64,000 nt of DNA from Colius striatus (Eukaryota; Chordata; Aves; Coliiformes; Coliidae), in assembly GCF_028858725.1 (NCBI RefSeq), contig NC_084772.1, positions 13,337,048 to 13,401,047 of the forward strand. Direction: 5' to 3'. Shown here piece by piece: positions 51,866-63,533 of the stretch; within the stretch, counting starts at the first letter, position 1; every line of letters starts with the position of its first letter. The translations under genes were made by a program, and so were the position numbers. The notes beneath the pieces are model-generated. The model did no database searches. It had not been told where the DNA came from and was given only the letters and a program-made list of their open reading frames with translations.

Positions 51866-54800
51866 TCTGCTACCAAAAAAAAAGAGTAAAGTTCAAAAAC
51901 TGGTCAGCAATAAAGAAAAATACACTCTATCAGCTAATAGCCAAACTGCTCCTGGACAGCCATAAAAATATAGATCTGTCATCATTGAAGTCATGGGTAT
52001 TGCACATCTAAAAGTGCATCTCTCTTGCAGTTAAAACGTACAGATCCAGGGGTTTCACACGAGTTTCTGCAGGAGAGATCAATTTGCTCTGGACTAAGTC
52101 CCGGGATGTAATGGTAGTGAAATCTTATCTTACCTCAGGGGAGAGGACAATAGTGCATTTTCTACTCCAGGCCAGGGAATCAAAAATCCTGTCATTTTTT
52201 AAGAGGTCGACATTTGCTTACTTTCCACTCTACCAGTCTGGTCCAATGCCACAGCCCAGAGGATGATGATCCTATTGACCAATGCCTCAAGATACATGAC
52301 TGTGGAGGCAACACCTACATCATTGGCATGTTTTGGTTGAATTCAACACCATCTTGAAAACTAAAGACAGGTTTTGACAAGTTCCTAAGTAACTTATCAG
52401 AAACATGCAGTAATGGCTTTAAGTTCATTTGAAAGCTCTTGAAGTAGCTAAAATTTCATCTAGTCTATTATAGAACACCTCTTTAGATAAAAGTTGAAAT
52501 GGATGCACATTCATACCTCTGCTTTCTCTTCACAGAGCATAAAAATCATATTTTCTTATTTCAAAAATTTGTTTGAAGTAGCAAGATATTTTACTCATGA
52601 CTGATGAGGATACTAGCTTGCCTACCATTCTTGCTTTTCATATGTAGACCAAGTGACAGGTTTTAGATACACACATATATAAAGCTGGGTAAGTCAGTTG
52701 GTCTGGTGAATATTACAACCATTTCAAACGTATTTAGCAGTAGCATTATATTTTTATCTAGATATGTGAGCTCCTGCAACAATTTACATGTTTTGCAATT
52801 TGCAAAATACAACTTGAAGAAAATGGTTTGATTGCAGTAAAGTTATTTGCTAGTTTTTAATAGTGAGGTATTAGCAATTAAGCTTAGATCATGCTATCAA
52901 TAGCTTGCATAAATGAGCAATTTCCACTCAAGTAAGAAAAAAAGAATTATCACTTAGCTAGATTTCATTCAGTGGTATCTCCCCAAATTCCTAGATAAGC
53001 ATGCTTTTACCCTACATGGAAAGAAGGGAGCTGGTATTGCAATTGCTTCCTTCCTTCCATTAATATATGTTGCTAATTAATTTCTTCTCAGTTTCAGTTC
53101 CCAAGACACAAAACTTTATAAGTAGTCATTCTGTTCCATGTTTGGTACCACTGCTGTCATGTAAGTGCAGCAATGTCTGAGGAATAAATATTGTAGGTAG
53201 AGCTGTGCTAATCCACACCTTCAAAGTTCTAAGGAAGTAAAAGGACACACAGTTTTTGGTTTAGTATAATGTTGGCAGTTTGCAATAAAAATATAAAGTC
53301 AGTGCAGGTTCACCTGTTGCTAGATTTACTGGGTTGCATTCTTCCTGTTGCTCTAATTAAACATCAGAACTTTACAATTCCTACCACCTTAAAAAATGTG
53401 TAATAAAGTAATAGAAAATTCTTAGACTAAGATGAAAAAGGATCTATTACACCCATAACTGGAAAGTTTTTGAACTCTTTCAGGAACAGAATTTTCACAG
53501 GAGATTGTTTTCATCGGCAGGATGAATAAATGATGAGTTGGCAGGTGAGTAAGGTAGAAATATTTATTACTAGCATTCACTGAAAATGACTCTAGAATGC
53601 CTTTAAAAGCTTTATGGGGAGGAGACACAGGGCTTATTACAAATGAAGTCATAATAATAAAAATAAATAACAATAAAGCAACTATCTTATTCATAAAGAT
53701 CACACTGCAAATGAGAGAAAGGTCCTATGTGCATGCCTTCAGAGTTCACAGGAGATAACAGCAAAGAAAACCACTGGCAAACAGCAAGTTTATGAGTGGC
53801 AACATCAGAATTGGGGATGATACATAGCTTTTATTTGCCTTTCATATGCTTGCAAAGAGTAAGACCTATTTTCTTTCATTTGACTAAGATGATGCAACAT
53901 AAGCCCCAGTCCTGGAAGATTTTAATGATCACCTAGTTTCTCTGAAAAATTACTAGTCAAATTACTAGATTCCACTGTAGAAAGAAGGAGAGCACAACAA
54001 AGTTCTAATTAGCAAATGTATCAAATGGGTTTGAGATCAGAGTTTGACCTGAGCCCCTGTGTGAATCAAGTCCGTGGAGGATCAACTCTGTAACCCAAAG
54101 CCTGCAGCTTTCTTCCACCCTGCTACTGACCAGCATTTTAATCTTTCACTTGATTTGTCAGTATTGTCTGGTTATTTTACTTTCATGGTAAGTGGTTAGA
54201 AACAGAGACTCAAAGATAACTCACACTGAAGGAAAAGGTGGTCTATGAGGAGGGTGTGAAGTCTGCAAAGTGACGTTGGTCTATGACATTTTTTCTGTGA
54301 TAACAAAAAGGACAAAGCAATTACTCTGTCTCACCCAGCACTCAGATCTTTGTTACTTGCTGTGCTATACTGCATTGCTGTAACAGCAGCTATCCATAGG
54401 ATTGTTGGATCACTCATCTATGCATCTGGCTGAAAACTTGTCACAATCTAGAGTCCACTCACCTGCTCTGTGTAGAAGAAAATCATATCTACCTTCTCTA
54501 AACAAATGCAGTGTCACCCTTTTTCCTTGAATAAGTTGCCCAGAAAAATAAACAGAAAATGAAACACTACGGAGTAATGGGAAGAGAAGCAAGAGAGAGA
54601 TGGGAAATGCAAAGAGCAATAGCAAGAGTACATAAGAGATGCATGTTTTTATAAGCTGCATCCAGTACAGGCAACTACAACCAGAAGAAAGAATTGCAGA
54701 TAAAGGGGAAAAAACAAAACTAAACAAGCAAAAAATCTAAAGAAAAAAGAAAAAGGAAGGAGAGCCAAAAGCCTCCACCACTGAACAAACCAAGCACTGA

Positions 54801-57800
54801 TTTATTTCTCAAACTCCTAGTCAAGAATCCCAGCTGACAACAAGGTTGAACCAAGGTGTCTCTGTGAGCACCTAGACTGAATAGCAGATCTCCATCTGTT
54901 ACAGGAACGTGTCAATGTAATTTCCAGACTGGAAGTTTGTCAAAATGAAAACAACTTGACCTAAGCCGCAGCATAGCCATGGGGCAGCCATAGCCACCTA
55001 CAGCTTCTGAGCTACACAACAGCAAGAGCTGGACACTCCAGTAATGGTTAAGCAAAGATATCCTCAGCTTAGGAAGCACCTTTTCTTCTTGTGCAATTGA
55101 ATACTCTTTAGGACTAGAAACTCAGACAAGTGCCTTTTGCCATCACTTCCAAGTTCTTGTACCTAGCAGTGCCAGTATAAGGAGACTGTTTTCCACAAAG
55201 CCTAACTGCTTTGGGTACTTAGGCCATTAAAATTTGGTTTTGGCAAAGAACTGATTAATCAAACTCCTGCTCAGATTACCCAGTTCATAAGTTGGAAGTA
55301 TTAATATATCACAGAGAATGCTTAAGATAGATGTAGGTGATTGGTGGGGTTTTTTCCCCCTCGGTTTTTCAACAGCACCTGAACTTATGTTGTGAACGAT
55401 AGTGAAGAGAGACTGAAGTCATTATCGCAGCTCTCCTTCTGCAAAACTCAGGTGACATCTTCTGGCCAACCTTGGTTCTGCAGATACAAAATGAAATTCG
55501 GTAACACAGAAATTTAAATCCTTTTAAGAATAATACCATAGAACTGTGGAACATGAAGTAGTGATTTAAGAGCCACCTCAAAGCACCAATGACAGTTTCA
55601 GAGAGCATGAAGCAAAGCACGCTGAACAAAAATAGAAAAGACCATGTCAAAGGCTCCACTGTCAGAACCCAGAACACCCCCAGGGCTGACAGTGAGCTGC
55701 TGGTTTCTAATGCACTTCAGTAACCTATAGCCAGAAAAAACTATTTCCACAGACAGCATCTTTTGGCTGGGTTGAGATAAGTAAAAAGTAACTAATCCAC
55801 GGTAGAACAAGTCCAAAATTCCAGCAGGGAGGCATGAGAAGTGTGCTTCCTGACCCACTTATGTTCTGCCTCAGGTTTCAGCATCCTTTTAAGCATTGGT
55901 CATTGACCACATTTTTGCCCTCTGTATGGTTTCTAATTCAAAAAAAGCTCACCAGAAGGCAAAAAAAATCCTTTATTTTCTTTTTAAGAGAAGTGCCCAG
56001 TTAAGTTTCCTTCACCCAAATAGCTACCATAATTCTAATTAATTATACAGTTAAATTTTGTGGATTACTACTTTTCTAGTTTCTACTGTGGTATTAAGCC
56101 TGTGGTAGCAAAGAGCACACACCACTTGTGTGACCAATGGATATCTGTCAAAAAAGCACAGGGTATGCGCAGTTCCCCTTTCAGTTCCCAGGACAATTAT
56201 AGCCCTGTGTAGAGAAGCTTTGTTTGACTAAAACAATACAAAAAACCCTCCTCATCAAAGTTTAGATGTCTTCCTTTGGAAGAAGAAAAAAAAAAAATCT
56301 GTCCCAAATAATTTTCTTTTCTCTTTATCTTCCCAAAAAAAGACAAACAGTGGAATTAATGGAAATAAAGTTAAACCTCACAGACTAAGTAGAGAAACAT
56401 TTGCCTTGATACCAGACTCTTGTAATTCAAGGATTTAATCAATGTTTCTGTATTGTCGTCATAGGGGGTTTTTGCACTATTCCTAAGATAACCACAACAC
56501 ACATTTGACGTGAATGTTATAATGATGTTCTATCTGCTGGTGAACGCATGCATATGAGACTATTAAAATATTTTTATGTAGATTATCAAGTTAGTGAAAG
56601 CACAGCTTAGATATGCACAATTTGGATGTTTTGGCTAGTGAGCTCCTGCTCCCTCTGCTGACTGGTTGAGTGGAACCTCAATGATATCAAGATGTTTTTA
56701 CTTTTACATATTAAAAATTATTTCCATTGTGAGAAAACCACAGAGTTATAAACACTTAAGCAAATTCCACCTACTCAAAACTATTTACTTTTACGCCAGC
56801 TTGAACATTTGTGCTCCCTGACCTGGAATCTGACATTTTTTCATGAGCATTCAGCTGAAAGAACGACAGATTCCAGTACAGCAATTAATAAATGAAGTCC
56901 ATCATCCATTTAATAAAGATTAGTTTTAAGTTTTTACTGACAAAAACAGTGGCCCACCTGACAATTTACAAAGAAATTACAAAACAAACAAGCAAACAAA
57001 AAGAGAGCCCACCTCAATCACTGAGAATTTTGATCTGGAATAGAAGTATACAAAAAACTTCACATCCACAACTGCTACTGGTTTCTGTCCTGAGGTCTTA
57101 TCTACTTAACATCTTGAGAAAAATTTACTTTTTCATCTGCTAAACTGTGACAGAATAACACTTTTAAGTGAAATTCAGAGAAAAAAAAAATAGGAGTATT
57201 TTTATGTGCTCTGTTGCACCCACACAAATCCTCACTCAGCAGCAACTGCAGTAAACGGTTCTGTACTCCCAGTAGGCACATTCTTGCAGCAACAGTTACT
57301 ACTGTGCATAAACAAGGAAAAGAGTTGCTAGAGAACACTGTACATAAAACTGAAGAAAATGCAGCTAATTTGCAAGCTTAGATTTGCACTCTAGAAAGCA
57401 CAGTATAAAAGAAAGCCATTGTAAAACACATAAAAAATTATAGGGTCAGAGATTAGAGTACAGATTCATTAGAGAAAATAACTCTGAACATGTAATGAAA
57501 AGCTGCCATTCAAAGGCAAGAATAATAGTAAAATAAAGATTAAATATATTACAGTGAAACATCAGCATTGTTATTTCAGTCTTCTAACTTAAATCTAAAG
57601 GTACATTTACATTTAGATGGATTTCTTTAACTTCTTGATCTGTCAAATTTCATTCAAATTACAGTTGGTGGACTTGCTGCACAGCACTTCACAGATCCAT
57701 AGTTAATAAGGGGGTATATTCATCAAGCAAGTTAAACACTTTATGCTTAAGCCTACCACTGTTAATTCCTAAACAGGGAATCAAGTGTCTCGTGTGCTTG

Positions 57801-58033
57801 AGCTGTAAGCTGTCACACAAGTCTACACACAGAGTGAAGAGAACATGCATTCACACTTCAAAGTAATTGCAGAAGAAATTTTTTTTTTTTCCTAGCTTAA
57901 AGAAAAAATAAATAGTAAAAAATGGCTAACAATGCTGGGGCTCTTGGAACAGCTTTTTTTACTGTTATCTTCACATACACAAGGCAATTTGTCAAAGTAT
58001 CTGACACTGTTACATCAAATAAAGGTTTGGTAG

Positions 58034-58043
58034 TTTATTTATT
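58034..58043 (-). terminator. PDP2: Candidate PDP2 polyadenylation signal (tandem AATAAA)
   Basis: On the minus strand two overlapping AATAAA hexamers (AATAAATAAA) lie about 430 bp past the PDP2 stop codon. Cleavage would be expected near 58005-58025, giving a 3' UTR of about 450 nt. Longer 3' UTRs using later signals, such as the AATAAA complement near 55970, cannot be excluded. Confidence 0.5.
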
Positions 58044-58468
58044 TAATTCAGTTACAGTGCTTCAATAGGATGATACTCAGTTTTCACCAGAGCAGAGCCT
58101 TTCTTACAGTCCATGCAGCTACAGACATTACCAGTCTCTATCAAGTTGCACCAGTCTCAGTGAAATTTGCCTCATTTGTTCTTTTCAAAAGCTTTACCAG
58201 TGGTTCCCATGAATCAGAACAGCAATCTTGAGTTCAGTTATATTTCAGTGAACTTCTATCAAAACATTTTTATTCTGTGTATACAGATCTGGAAACCCAG
58301 GGAACTTCCACCAAACTCGCTTCTAGGAAGTTTTTTTTTCAAGACCAGTAAGTAACAAAAAGCTGTAGGAACTTCAGACTATAACACTGGCAGCAGCTTG
58401 ACTATCAGTAACCTTGTCTCAGTATGGAAGTTGGCTAGTGGTAGAGAACAGAGCAGTGCAAGTTTCTA

Positions 58469-60070
58469 TTAACCATTTCTGTCACAATTTGCAATTGTTT
58501 CTGAATTAAAATACACCACAGTAACTGTGATATCATCTCTGTACATTCTCGCAAGGTCTTCAGGCAATGTCAGCATTGCCGCCAGTTTCTCTTGGTCCAC
58601 CTCCCCATACTCATTACTCCCAATGGCATGTCTTATCAGGTGAGTCGCTATGTTCTGGTCAAGTGAGGCAATGCCTCTGTTTTTCCTTTGAAGTAACAAG
58701 CTGTGCATGTAACCCAAATTAACTGGCTTCTCAAAAGCCAGTTGTGGTTTCTGCACATTAAGCTCAGTAAGGTGTCCAGCAACAAGTTGTACAACCTTCT
58801 CATTACTTAGCATCTCCCATAGTCCATCCGAAGCAATAACTAGAAACTTGTCTTTGCTTCTTAGTTTGTGGTATGTGACTTCAGGTTCTGCAGTTAAATA
58901 AGGAGGTGTATAGTAATTTGGAGGAACATACTGATAAATATTTAGAGCCTCAATGTCACAGCTATTCTCAAGAACACTGTGCTGCAGTTCTTTACTCCAT
59001 TTTAGTTGCACATCTCCAAAAGCTCTGGAGGGCATGAGAATCCCCAGCAATCTGTCATTCACAAATAGAGTTTTCTCCTCTGATCTAGGATGTTCTCTCT
59101 TCAGTCTTCTAATTTCAAATTCATCAAAGGCATTGTGGTCTCGGGTTAGAGGGAGAGTAGACCATGTTCCGTCTTCCTCAAGAACCCCTAAAACCGCTCT
59201 GCAATCACCTGTATTTGCAACATGTAAGTGAACACCATCAATGTGAGCTACACAGGCTGTTGCACCAGAAAAAGCTACTTGAAGGGCAATATTTCTCATA
59301 AATTCATTTTCCTGGGGAGCCTGAACTTCCAGAGATATGTCTGAGTCTAATCTTTTGAACGCACATATCATGGCCTCTTCTAAACTAAATCCTGGCTCAG
59401 TGTCTAGGTCCAGTAAGTGTTGCCAGTAAACCCGGAGGTTTTCAAAATACTGTGAAGTTATTTCTCGATACTCTACATCATTTGGGTGTTTGTGCCACTG
59501 CAGAATAGGCAGAACCGGTTTCATGCACTCCACAGCAAGCTCGATCTCTTCCAAGGTTTGCCGAGACATGAGAGAAACTGCTATATAATGAAGTAGTCTC
59601 TCACTTACTGCCTGAGCACATGCAGAACCTGCGTGACCATCGAAGACTCCAAACATCATCCCTCTGGTCTGCAAGCAAGTGGCTGCACTTCTGCGGTCTT
59701 CAATAGGGCTGTTGGATGCCAACTGGTTACTTTCAAATCTCAACACAGAATTTGGATTTTTACTATTCAAATCCAGTATTTTATGTGATAATTCACCAGC
59801 TCTGAGTATATCATTGATTTGTGAGGGAGACAACTGGAAAGATAATTGTTCTTCTTCAGTGGAAGTGTGTCGGAATGCTTTCTTTAAGGAGAAGGTGCTG
59901 TTTAAGCTGCAGCTCCCCACAGGGTAAAGACGTGCTTTGGAGAAAACAAACTTCCATTTTATTGTGTTTCTGTTTGAGATACAGATGGAGTACAAGCGTC
60001 CTTTTCCTTGTAAAACAAAGCTGTTTCTCGCTGAGCTTAAGATCCAGGATGATACAGTTCTTGACATCAT
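58469..60070 (-). CDS. PDP2: Pyruvate dehydrogenase phosphatase catalytic subunit 2 (mitochondrial PP2C-type phosphatase)
   Basis: An intact frame of 533 codons in one exon. By family knowledge, the enzyme removes phosphate from the E1-alpha subunit of the pyruvate dehydrogenase complex in the mitochondrial matrix and so switches the complex on. The N-terminus fits a mitochondrial presequence: it is Ser/Arg/Lys-rich and has no Asp or Glu before residue 72, at RHTSTEEE. The PP2C fold follows in order: PIEDRR (122-127), FGVFDGHAG (140-148), SGATACV (268-274), NTGDCRAVLG (286-295), LTRDHN (308-313), SRAFGD (348-353), ASDGLW (413-418) and RDDITVTVV (511-519). The expected metal-binding acidic residues are D144, D415 and D512, with E124/D125. 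Length and N-terminal wording match PDP2 (about 529 residues in human) better than PDP1. The frame opens with two adjacent Met codons. The second has A at -3 and matches the single Met-Ser start of mammalian PDP2, so the mature start may be 60067. No break or missing catalytic residue was seen. Confidence 0.97.
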   Translation of the reverse strand: MMSRTVSSWILSSARNSFVLQGKGRLYSICISNRNTIKWKFVFSKARLYPVGSCSLNSTFSLKKAFRHTSTEEEQLSFQLSPSQINDILRAGELSHKILDLNSKNPNSVLRFESNQLASNSPIEDRRSAATCLQTRGMMFGVFDGHAGSACAQAVSERLLHYIAVSLMSRQTLEEIELAVECMKPVLPILQWHKHPNDVEYREITSQYFENLRVYWQHLLDLDTEPGFSLEEAMICAFKRLDSDISLEVQAPQENEFMRNIALQVAFSGATACVAHIDGVHLHVANTGDCRAVLGVLEEDGTWSTLPLTRDHNAFDEFEIRRLKREHPRSEEKTLFVNDRLLGILMPSRAFGDVQLKWSKELQHSVLENSCDIEALNIYQYVPPNYYTPPYLTAEPEVTYHKLRSKDKFLVIASDGLWEMLSNEKVVQLVAGHLTELNVQKPQLAFEKPVNLGYMHSLLLQRKNRGIASLDQNIATHLIRHAIGSNEYGEVDQEKLAAMLTLPEDLARMYRDDITVTVVYFNSETIANCDRNG

Positions 60071-60128
60071 AAGTCACTCCACAGATAGGAGCACTTTCCT
60101 TCAGTAACACAGAATGTCTTTATAGCCT
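60071..60128 (-). other. PDP2: PDP2 coding-exon 5' UTR segment with splice acceptor
   Basis: Read on the minus strand, a pyrimidine-rich run ends in TTATATTCCAG, with the AG at 60128-60127. The coding exon therefore starts at 60126, and 56 nt of 5' UTR precede the first ATG. This agrees with the known vertebrate PDP2 layout of a noncoding first exon followed by one coding exon. The frame upstream of the ATGs is closed by a TGA that overlaps the tandem start, so no N-terminal extension is encoded here. Confidence 0.8.
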
Positions 60129-62640
60129 GGAATATAAGAACAGAAAAGGTGTAAAATTTAGAAGGTTCACAAGAAGCTTTCTATATAACAACATAAGAGC
60201 GAGTCTAGAGCTCACAGAAATATTCATACTTTTCCCAAAAAAGACTGCTGTAGATAGAGGCATCTTAAAAGTGATACAATTTCCATCACTTAATTACAAC
60301 CTTAGGATATGACTGCTGCTCCCCAGTTAACTCATCAGAAAAGCTGATTTTTATTTTCCAGGCACGTTTTTGCTCAATGTGGCAAGAAATTACAAGAAAC
60401 GTAACTGTAAATTGTACAGTGAACAGCCTCATCTAACCCAAGACAGAACAGATTCAATGAGTTAGAAAATGAGAACTTAAGTGACAACGCTAAACTTAAA
60501 AAGCAACTCTGTCAATACACTCTATCAACACAAAGAGTAGATCAGTACTCAAACCCTGGAAAAGAACTGAAAGATGGCAAGTTAATGATTTATATGAATT
60601 GCCATAATCTTTGCATCTAGAACAAGCTCGTCTACCTTTCCGGCTCTGTTCCAGTTTATACGCTTGACTCTTCCTTTTTTTTTTTTACCTTCAAAGTAAA
60701 CCTTGACACAGATAGGATTTTTCACATAGCTGAAGGCAGAGCTTACTGCTAGTTAATTAACACATTTATCATAACTATCACTACCTGAAAGTGCACAATG
60801 CCATGGCACAGTTAGTGACAGCTTTTACAGGTTTACGATTTGGCTTGTTCATTTGGAGTGCAATTAGAATAAGCAGCTGTGAAGAGCTCTGCTGCCAACA
60901 GCGTTAAAACCTCAAGCACATGAAGAGCTGAAGTTCTGCAGTTGCTGAGGAGGAAGTCCATCATAATGTCTCCTACTTGAGATAAGGTATTCAAGCTGGG
61001 GGAAATTGGTAAGTACAGCCAGATGCTTACTCCACCAGAGTTCTACCCCATGGATGTCAAAAGCTAACTGTGTAATAGCACTGGAAGTACAATCCAAAAG
61101 ATCACACTAGCAGCCAGTCAGAACAATACAGTTCTCTGTGAGCTCTGAACCCCTTTCAGATTACCCGTAGCATCACATGCTCTAGGTCTCAGGACAAAGA
61201 TGTTACATACTATTGCAATATTGTTTTTTTTAGTGAGACACTTCATGAGAAATGAGAAGCCAGCCTGGCCAGCTGCATGAAAGTGTTTCTAAGAAACCAA
61301 CAGAAGGTAAAACCAAAGTTGAACTATTCTAAACAAAAGGCCTATTGATACAACCCAAGGACTTTACTGAAATTCCATCTAGAAAACAAAAGCAATGTGT
61401 CACAAATCATTTATGAATTCTACCACCCATGCTTAACAACAGAAAAGAGTAAACAAGCCCTTCCAACAAGGATCCCACCATGGTAATTCTGGGGACCCTA
61501 TGAGGACAGGCAAAAGCACACCATAATTTTACTGTCAACATGAGAACAGATGGAAAAGGCAATGCCAGTTCGTTGCTTGAGGCTTGCCTGCAGTCTCCTA
61601 GGTCACTGCCATCTCCCAGCACAACCAACACCTGTTGTACTGTAGAGAACACAGCCAAAATAAACTGAATACGACAACAGCTGACACTGATAACTCCAGC
61701 ATTGGCTAAACCCAAAAAGCATCCACAGTGCAAGATAAGCCTTCGTGTTTGCCAGCCTTTCCCAGGCCATTCCCTATCCTGATTTCTCTCCCCGGCCTTC
61801 AGAGACGCACGAGATACAGCAATGACGACTTTCATGTTCTTGACTCGAAAAACCAATAGAAACGCAACTTAACTCTGTCCAAATCAGCAGGCTGACAGAC
61901 ACAGCAAGGCAGTAGGGTTTTTCCTAGCAGCAGAGTTGCCTAATACCATTTAGACACATATTTGCGTAAGACCGAGTAGCATCGATTAGTCCTGGAGCAC
62001 ATTTCTGAACCACCACTGCTCAATCCTTGTAACAACTTTGACATCCTCAGGTTCCTACGCAGTCGCAGTGTGTAGCCTCCACTGCTGCTGCCCGGGACAC
62101 TCACCCACATCCGTTAACCCCTCCAGCACAAGCCGCATTAAAACACGGTAGCGGTGCTATTAAAAGCCATGTGCTAAAGAGCATTATGTAAGAGCAAATT
62201 ACATAAAAGCTTAGATTCCCTGCCTGGCACACCTACCGCTTTAGCACCAAACGCGGCACTTCCTCAACAGGTAATTAGTGCAATCACTGAAACCCAGACA
62301 GCCCCCCCATCGCAGTCCTCTTGCTGCTAGGAAGTCAGAATGCGCACTGGGAGCTCACAGAACAGGAACGCTCACATTTCCCAATAAAATATCTATTACA
62401 TTTAGTTTTACAGCCTCTCCTAGACCCCTCACGTACAGCCCCCTACACTCCTACGTTTCCCCCACGCATGCTTCTGACACTTGCCCACACCCCTCCACAC
62501 ACTCGGCCCTTATCCAATACAGATCTCACACACATCAACCCCCAACCCACTATTCATCGGCTCCCCAGCTTCTCCTAACCCACACCTCCCCTCACCGACC
62601 CCATCCAACTCACGCAGCCCCTACCCGACACAAGCTCCCG
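60129..62640 (-). other. PDP2: PDP2 intron 1 (inferred), no second gene seen
   Basis: This is the interval between the coding-exon acceptor and the CpG island presumed to hold exon 1. The donor is not fixed. Minus-strand candidates include CTGCAG|GTGGCG near 63005 and a GTGAGT near 62105. The interval holds a 150-codon minus-strand frame at 61407-61856 that starts at a non-ATG codon and has no recognisable domain; I do not call it a gene. The last part (62400-62640) is markedly C-rich on the plus strand. Confidence 0.55.
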
Positions 62641-63440
62641 CTCCCAGCCGCTACTCCTCACACACTCTTGCGGGCCGTTCCCCGCAGAGCCGCCCCACGG
62701 CGTTCCTGCCCCACGGCTCAATCCTCCAGCGACCAGGAAGGCTGCCCCTTAAGCGGACTCGTCCGGCCAGGCCTGGGTCCTCTGGCTCCACACCCCCTGC
62801 CCCGTCGCACCGCCCCCCGCCGGGCTCAGCCAGTGCCGCGGCGGAAGGGCGGGCGGGCGGCCACCGCCCCGGCCAGCCCCCACAGCGCGGCTGCCTCTGC
62901 AGCGGCGGAAGCGCCCGTGTGCCGGTGACGGCGCTTCCGTCCCGCCCTGCGCGGCGCCCCCGGGCGCACCCAGCGGCCGCAGAAGCCCCCACGCGCCCCC
63001 GCCACCTGCAGGTTCCGGGCTGGCGGGCGCGGCGCGGGCGGGCGGGCAGCTGAGTGACGGCGCTGAGTGGCAGCTCCGCCGCCCAACCCGCGCTCCCGGC
63101 GCCCCGCCCCAGTATTTGCCGCGCCGCGGGCGGGCGGGGTTCCTGTCAGGACACGGCGGGACGGGAGAAGCGCGTGGAGTCGACCTCGGCCTCTCACGGC
63201 CCGCCACTCCGCCATGTTCCCCTCAGCGCCTGCCCTCGTCCACCGCAACTCTTCTGCCGGCAGCCTCGGGCCCAGCTGCGGGGCGGCGAGGTACGGCTGG
63301 CTCCGGAGCGGCCAGCGGTCCCGGGGATGAGGAGCGGCCCCGGGGGCGGGGCAGCGGCGCCTCCCGTCACCTCAGCTGCCCCGTGCGCGGGCGGTGGTGC
63401 CGTGCCCTTGGCTGCCTCGGCTGTCCTGATGAATTTTAAG
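62640..63440. promoter_or_regulatory. PDP2: CpG island, presumed PDP2 promoter with possible divergent transcription
   Basis: About 800 bp of very GC-rich, CpG-dense sequence in an otherwise AT-rich window. It holds GC boxes (GGGCGG repeats near 62847-62860, CCCCGCCCC near 63103), several GGAAG ETS-type cores (GCGGAAG near 62840 and 62905, and the complement at about 62934), TGACGG half sites, and a YY1-type GCCATGTT at 63211-63218. No TATA box was seen. Housekeeping-type promoters of this kind are commonly divergent. It lies upstream of PDP2 in the right orientation. Several long frames within it on both strands are low-complexity Ala/Pro/Arg/Gly strings and are not called. Confidence 0.75.
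63214..63290 (+). CDS. Possible first coding exon of an unidentified divergent transcript
   Basis: A plus-strand ATG in a good context (GCC before it) opens 25 codons starting MFPSAPALVH and reaches a possible donor, GAG|GTACGG, at 63290/63291, leaving phase 2. It lies in the CpG island and points away from PDP2. I do not recognise the peptide. If unspliced, the frame stops after 38 codons and an AATAAA follows at 63528. That pattern also fits a short promoter-upstream antisense RNA with no protein. The exon could be real, but the donor is only moderate and no following exon was found before the window ends. Confidence 0.2.
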
Positions 63441-63527
63441 CAGGATGATAACGTTACCCATAAAAGCAAGTGAGATGTACTAGGGGAAAACAAAAAACAT
63501 CGTCAAAGGGGTTTTTTATTCTTCATT

Positions 63528-63533
63528 AATAAA
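63528..63533 (+). terminator. AATAAA downstream of the CpG island, plus strand
   Basis: A canonical polyadenylation hexamer lies about 240 bp beyond the candidate donor at 63290. It could end a short divergent promoter RNA early, as is common on the antisense side of CpG-island promoters. It may also be chance in AT-rich flanking sequence. Confidence 0.3.

Larger units (their letters stand above)
42906..58000. other. Long gene-free stretch downstream of PDP2
   Basis: About 15 kb without a recognisable exon or intact repeat. It holds only microsatellites and homopolymer tracts. Short minus-strand frames at 53422-53703, 54410-54727 and 55369-55858 are hydrophobic strings from AT-rich sequence. 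Extended PDP2 3' UTR could occupy the right end. Confidence 0.5.

Noticed and set aside
55369..55858. Two overlapping hydrophobic minus-strand frames that looked like a frameshifted membrane protein
   Set aside because: The joined reading shows no known domain. The hydrophobicity follows from T-rich codons in AT-rich DNA.
58953..60110. Several frames overlapping PDP2 on the opposite strand or in another frame (58953-59231, 59679-59927, 59821-60072, 59856-60110)
   Set aside because: They are shadows of the strongly conserved PDP2 coding sequence and have no domain of their own.
61407..61856. 150-codon minus-strand frame inside PDP2 intron 1
   Set aside because: It opens at a non-ATG codon and has no domain. 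It would be transcribed only as part of the intron.
62278..63493. Many long frames on both strands in the CpG island
   Set aside because: High GC removes stop codons. The peptides are low-complexity Ala/Pro/Arg/Gly strings. Only the two with start and splice context are discussed.
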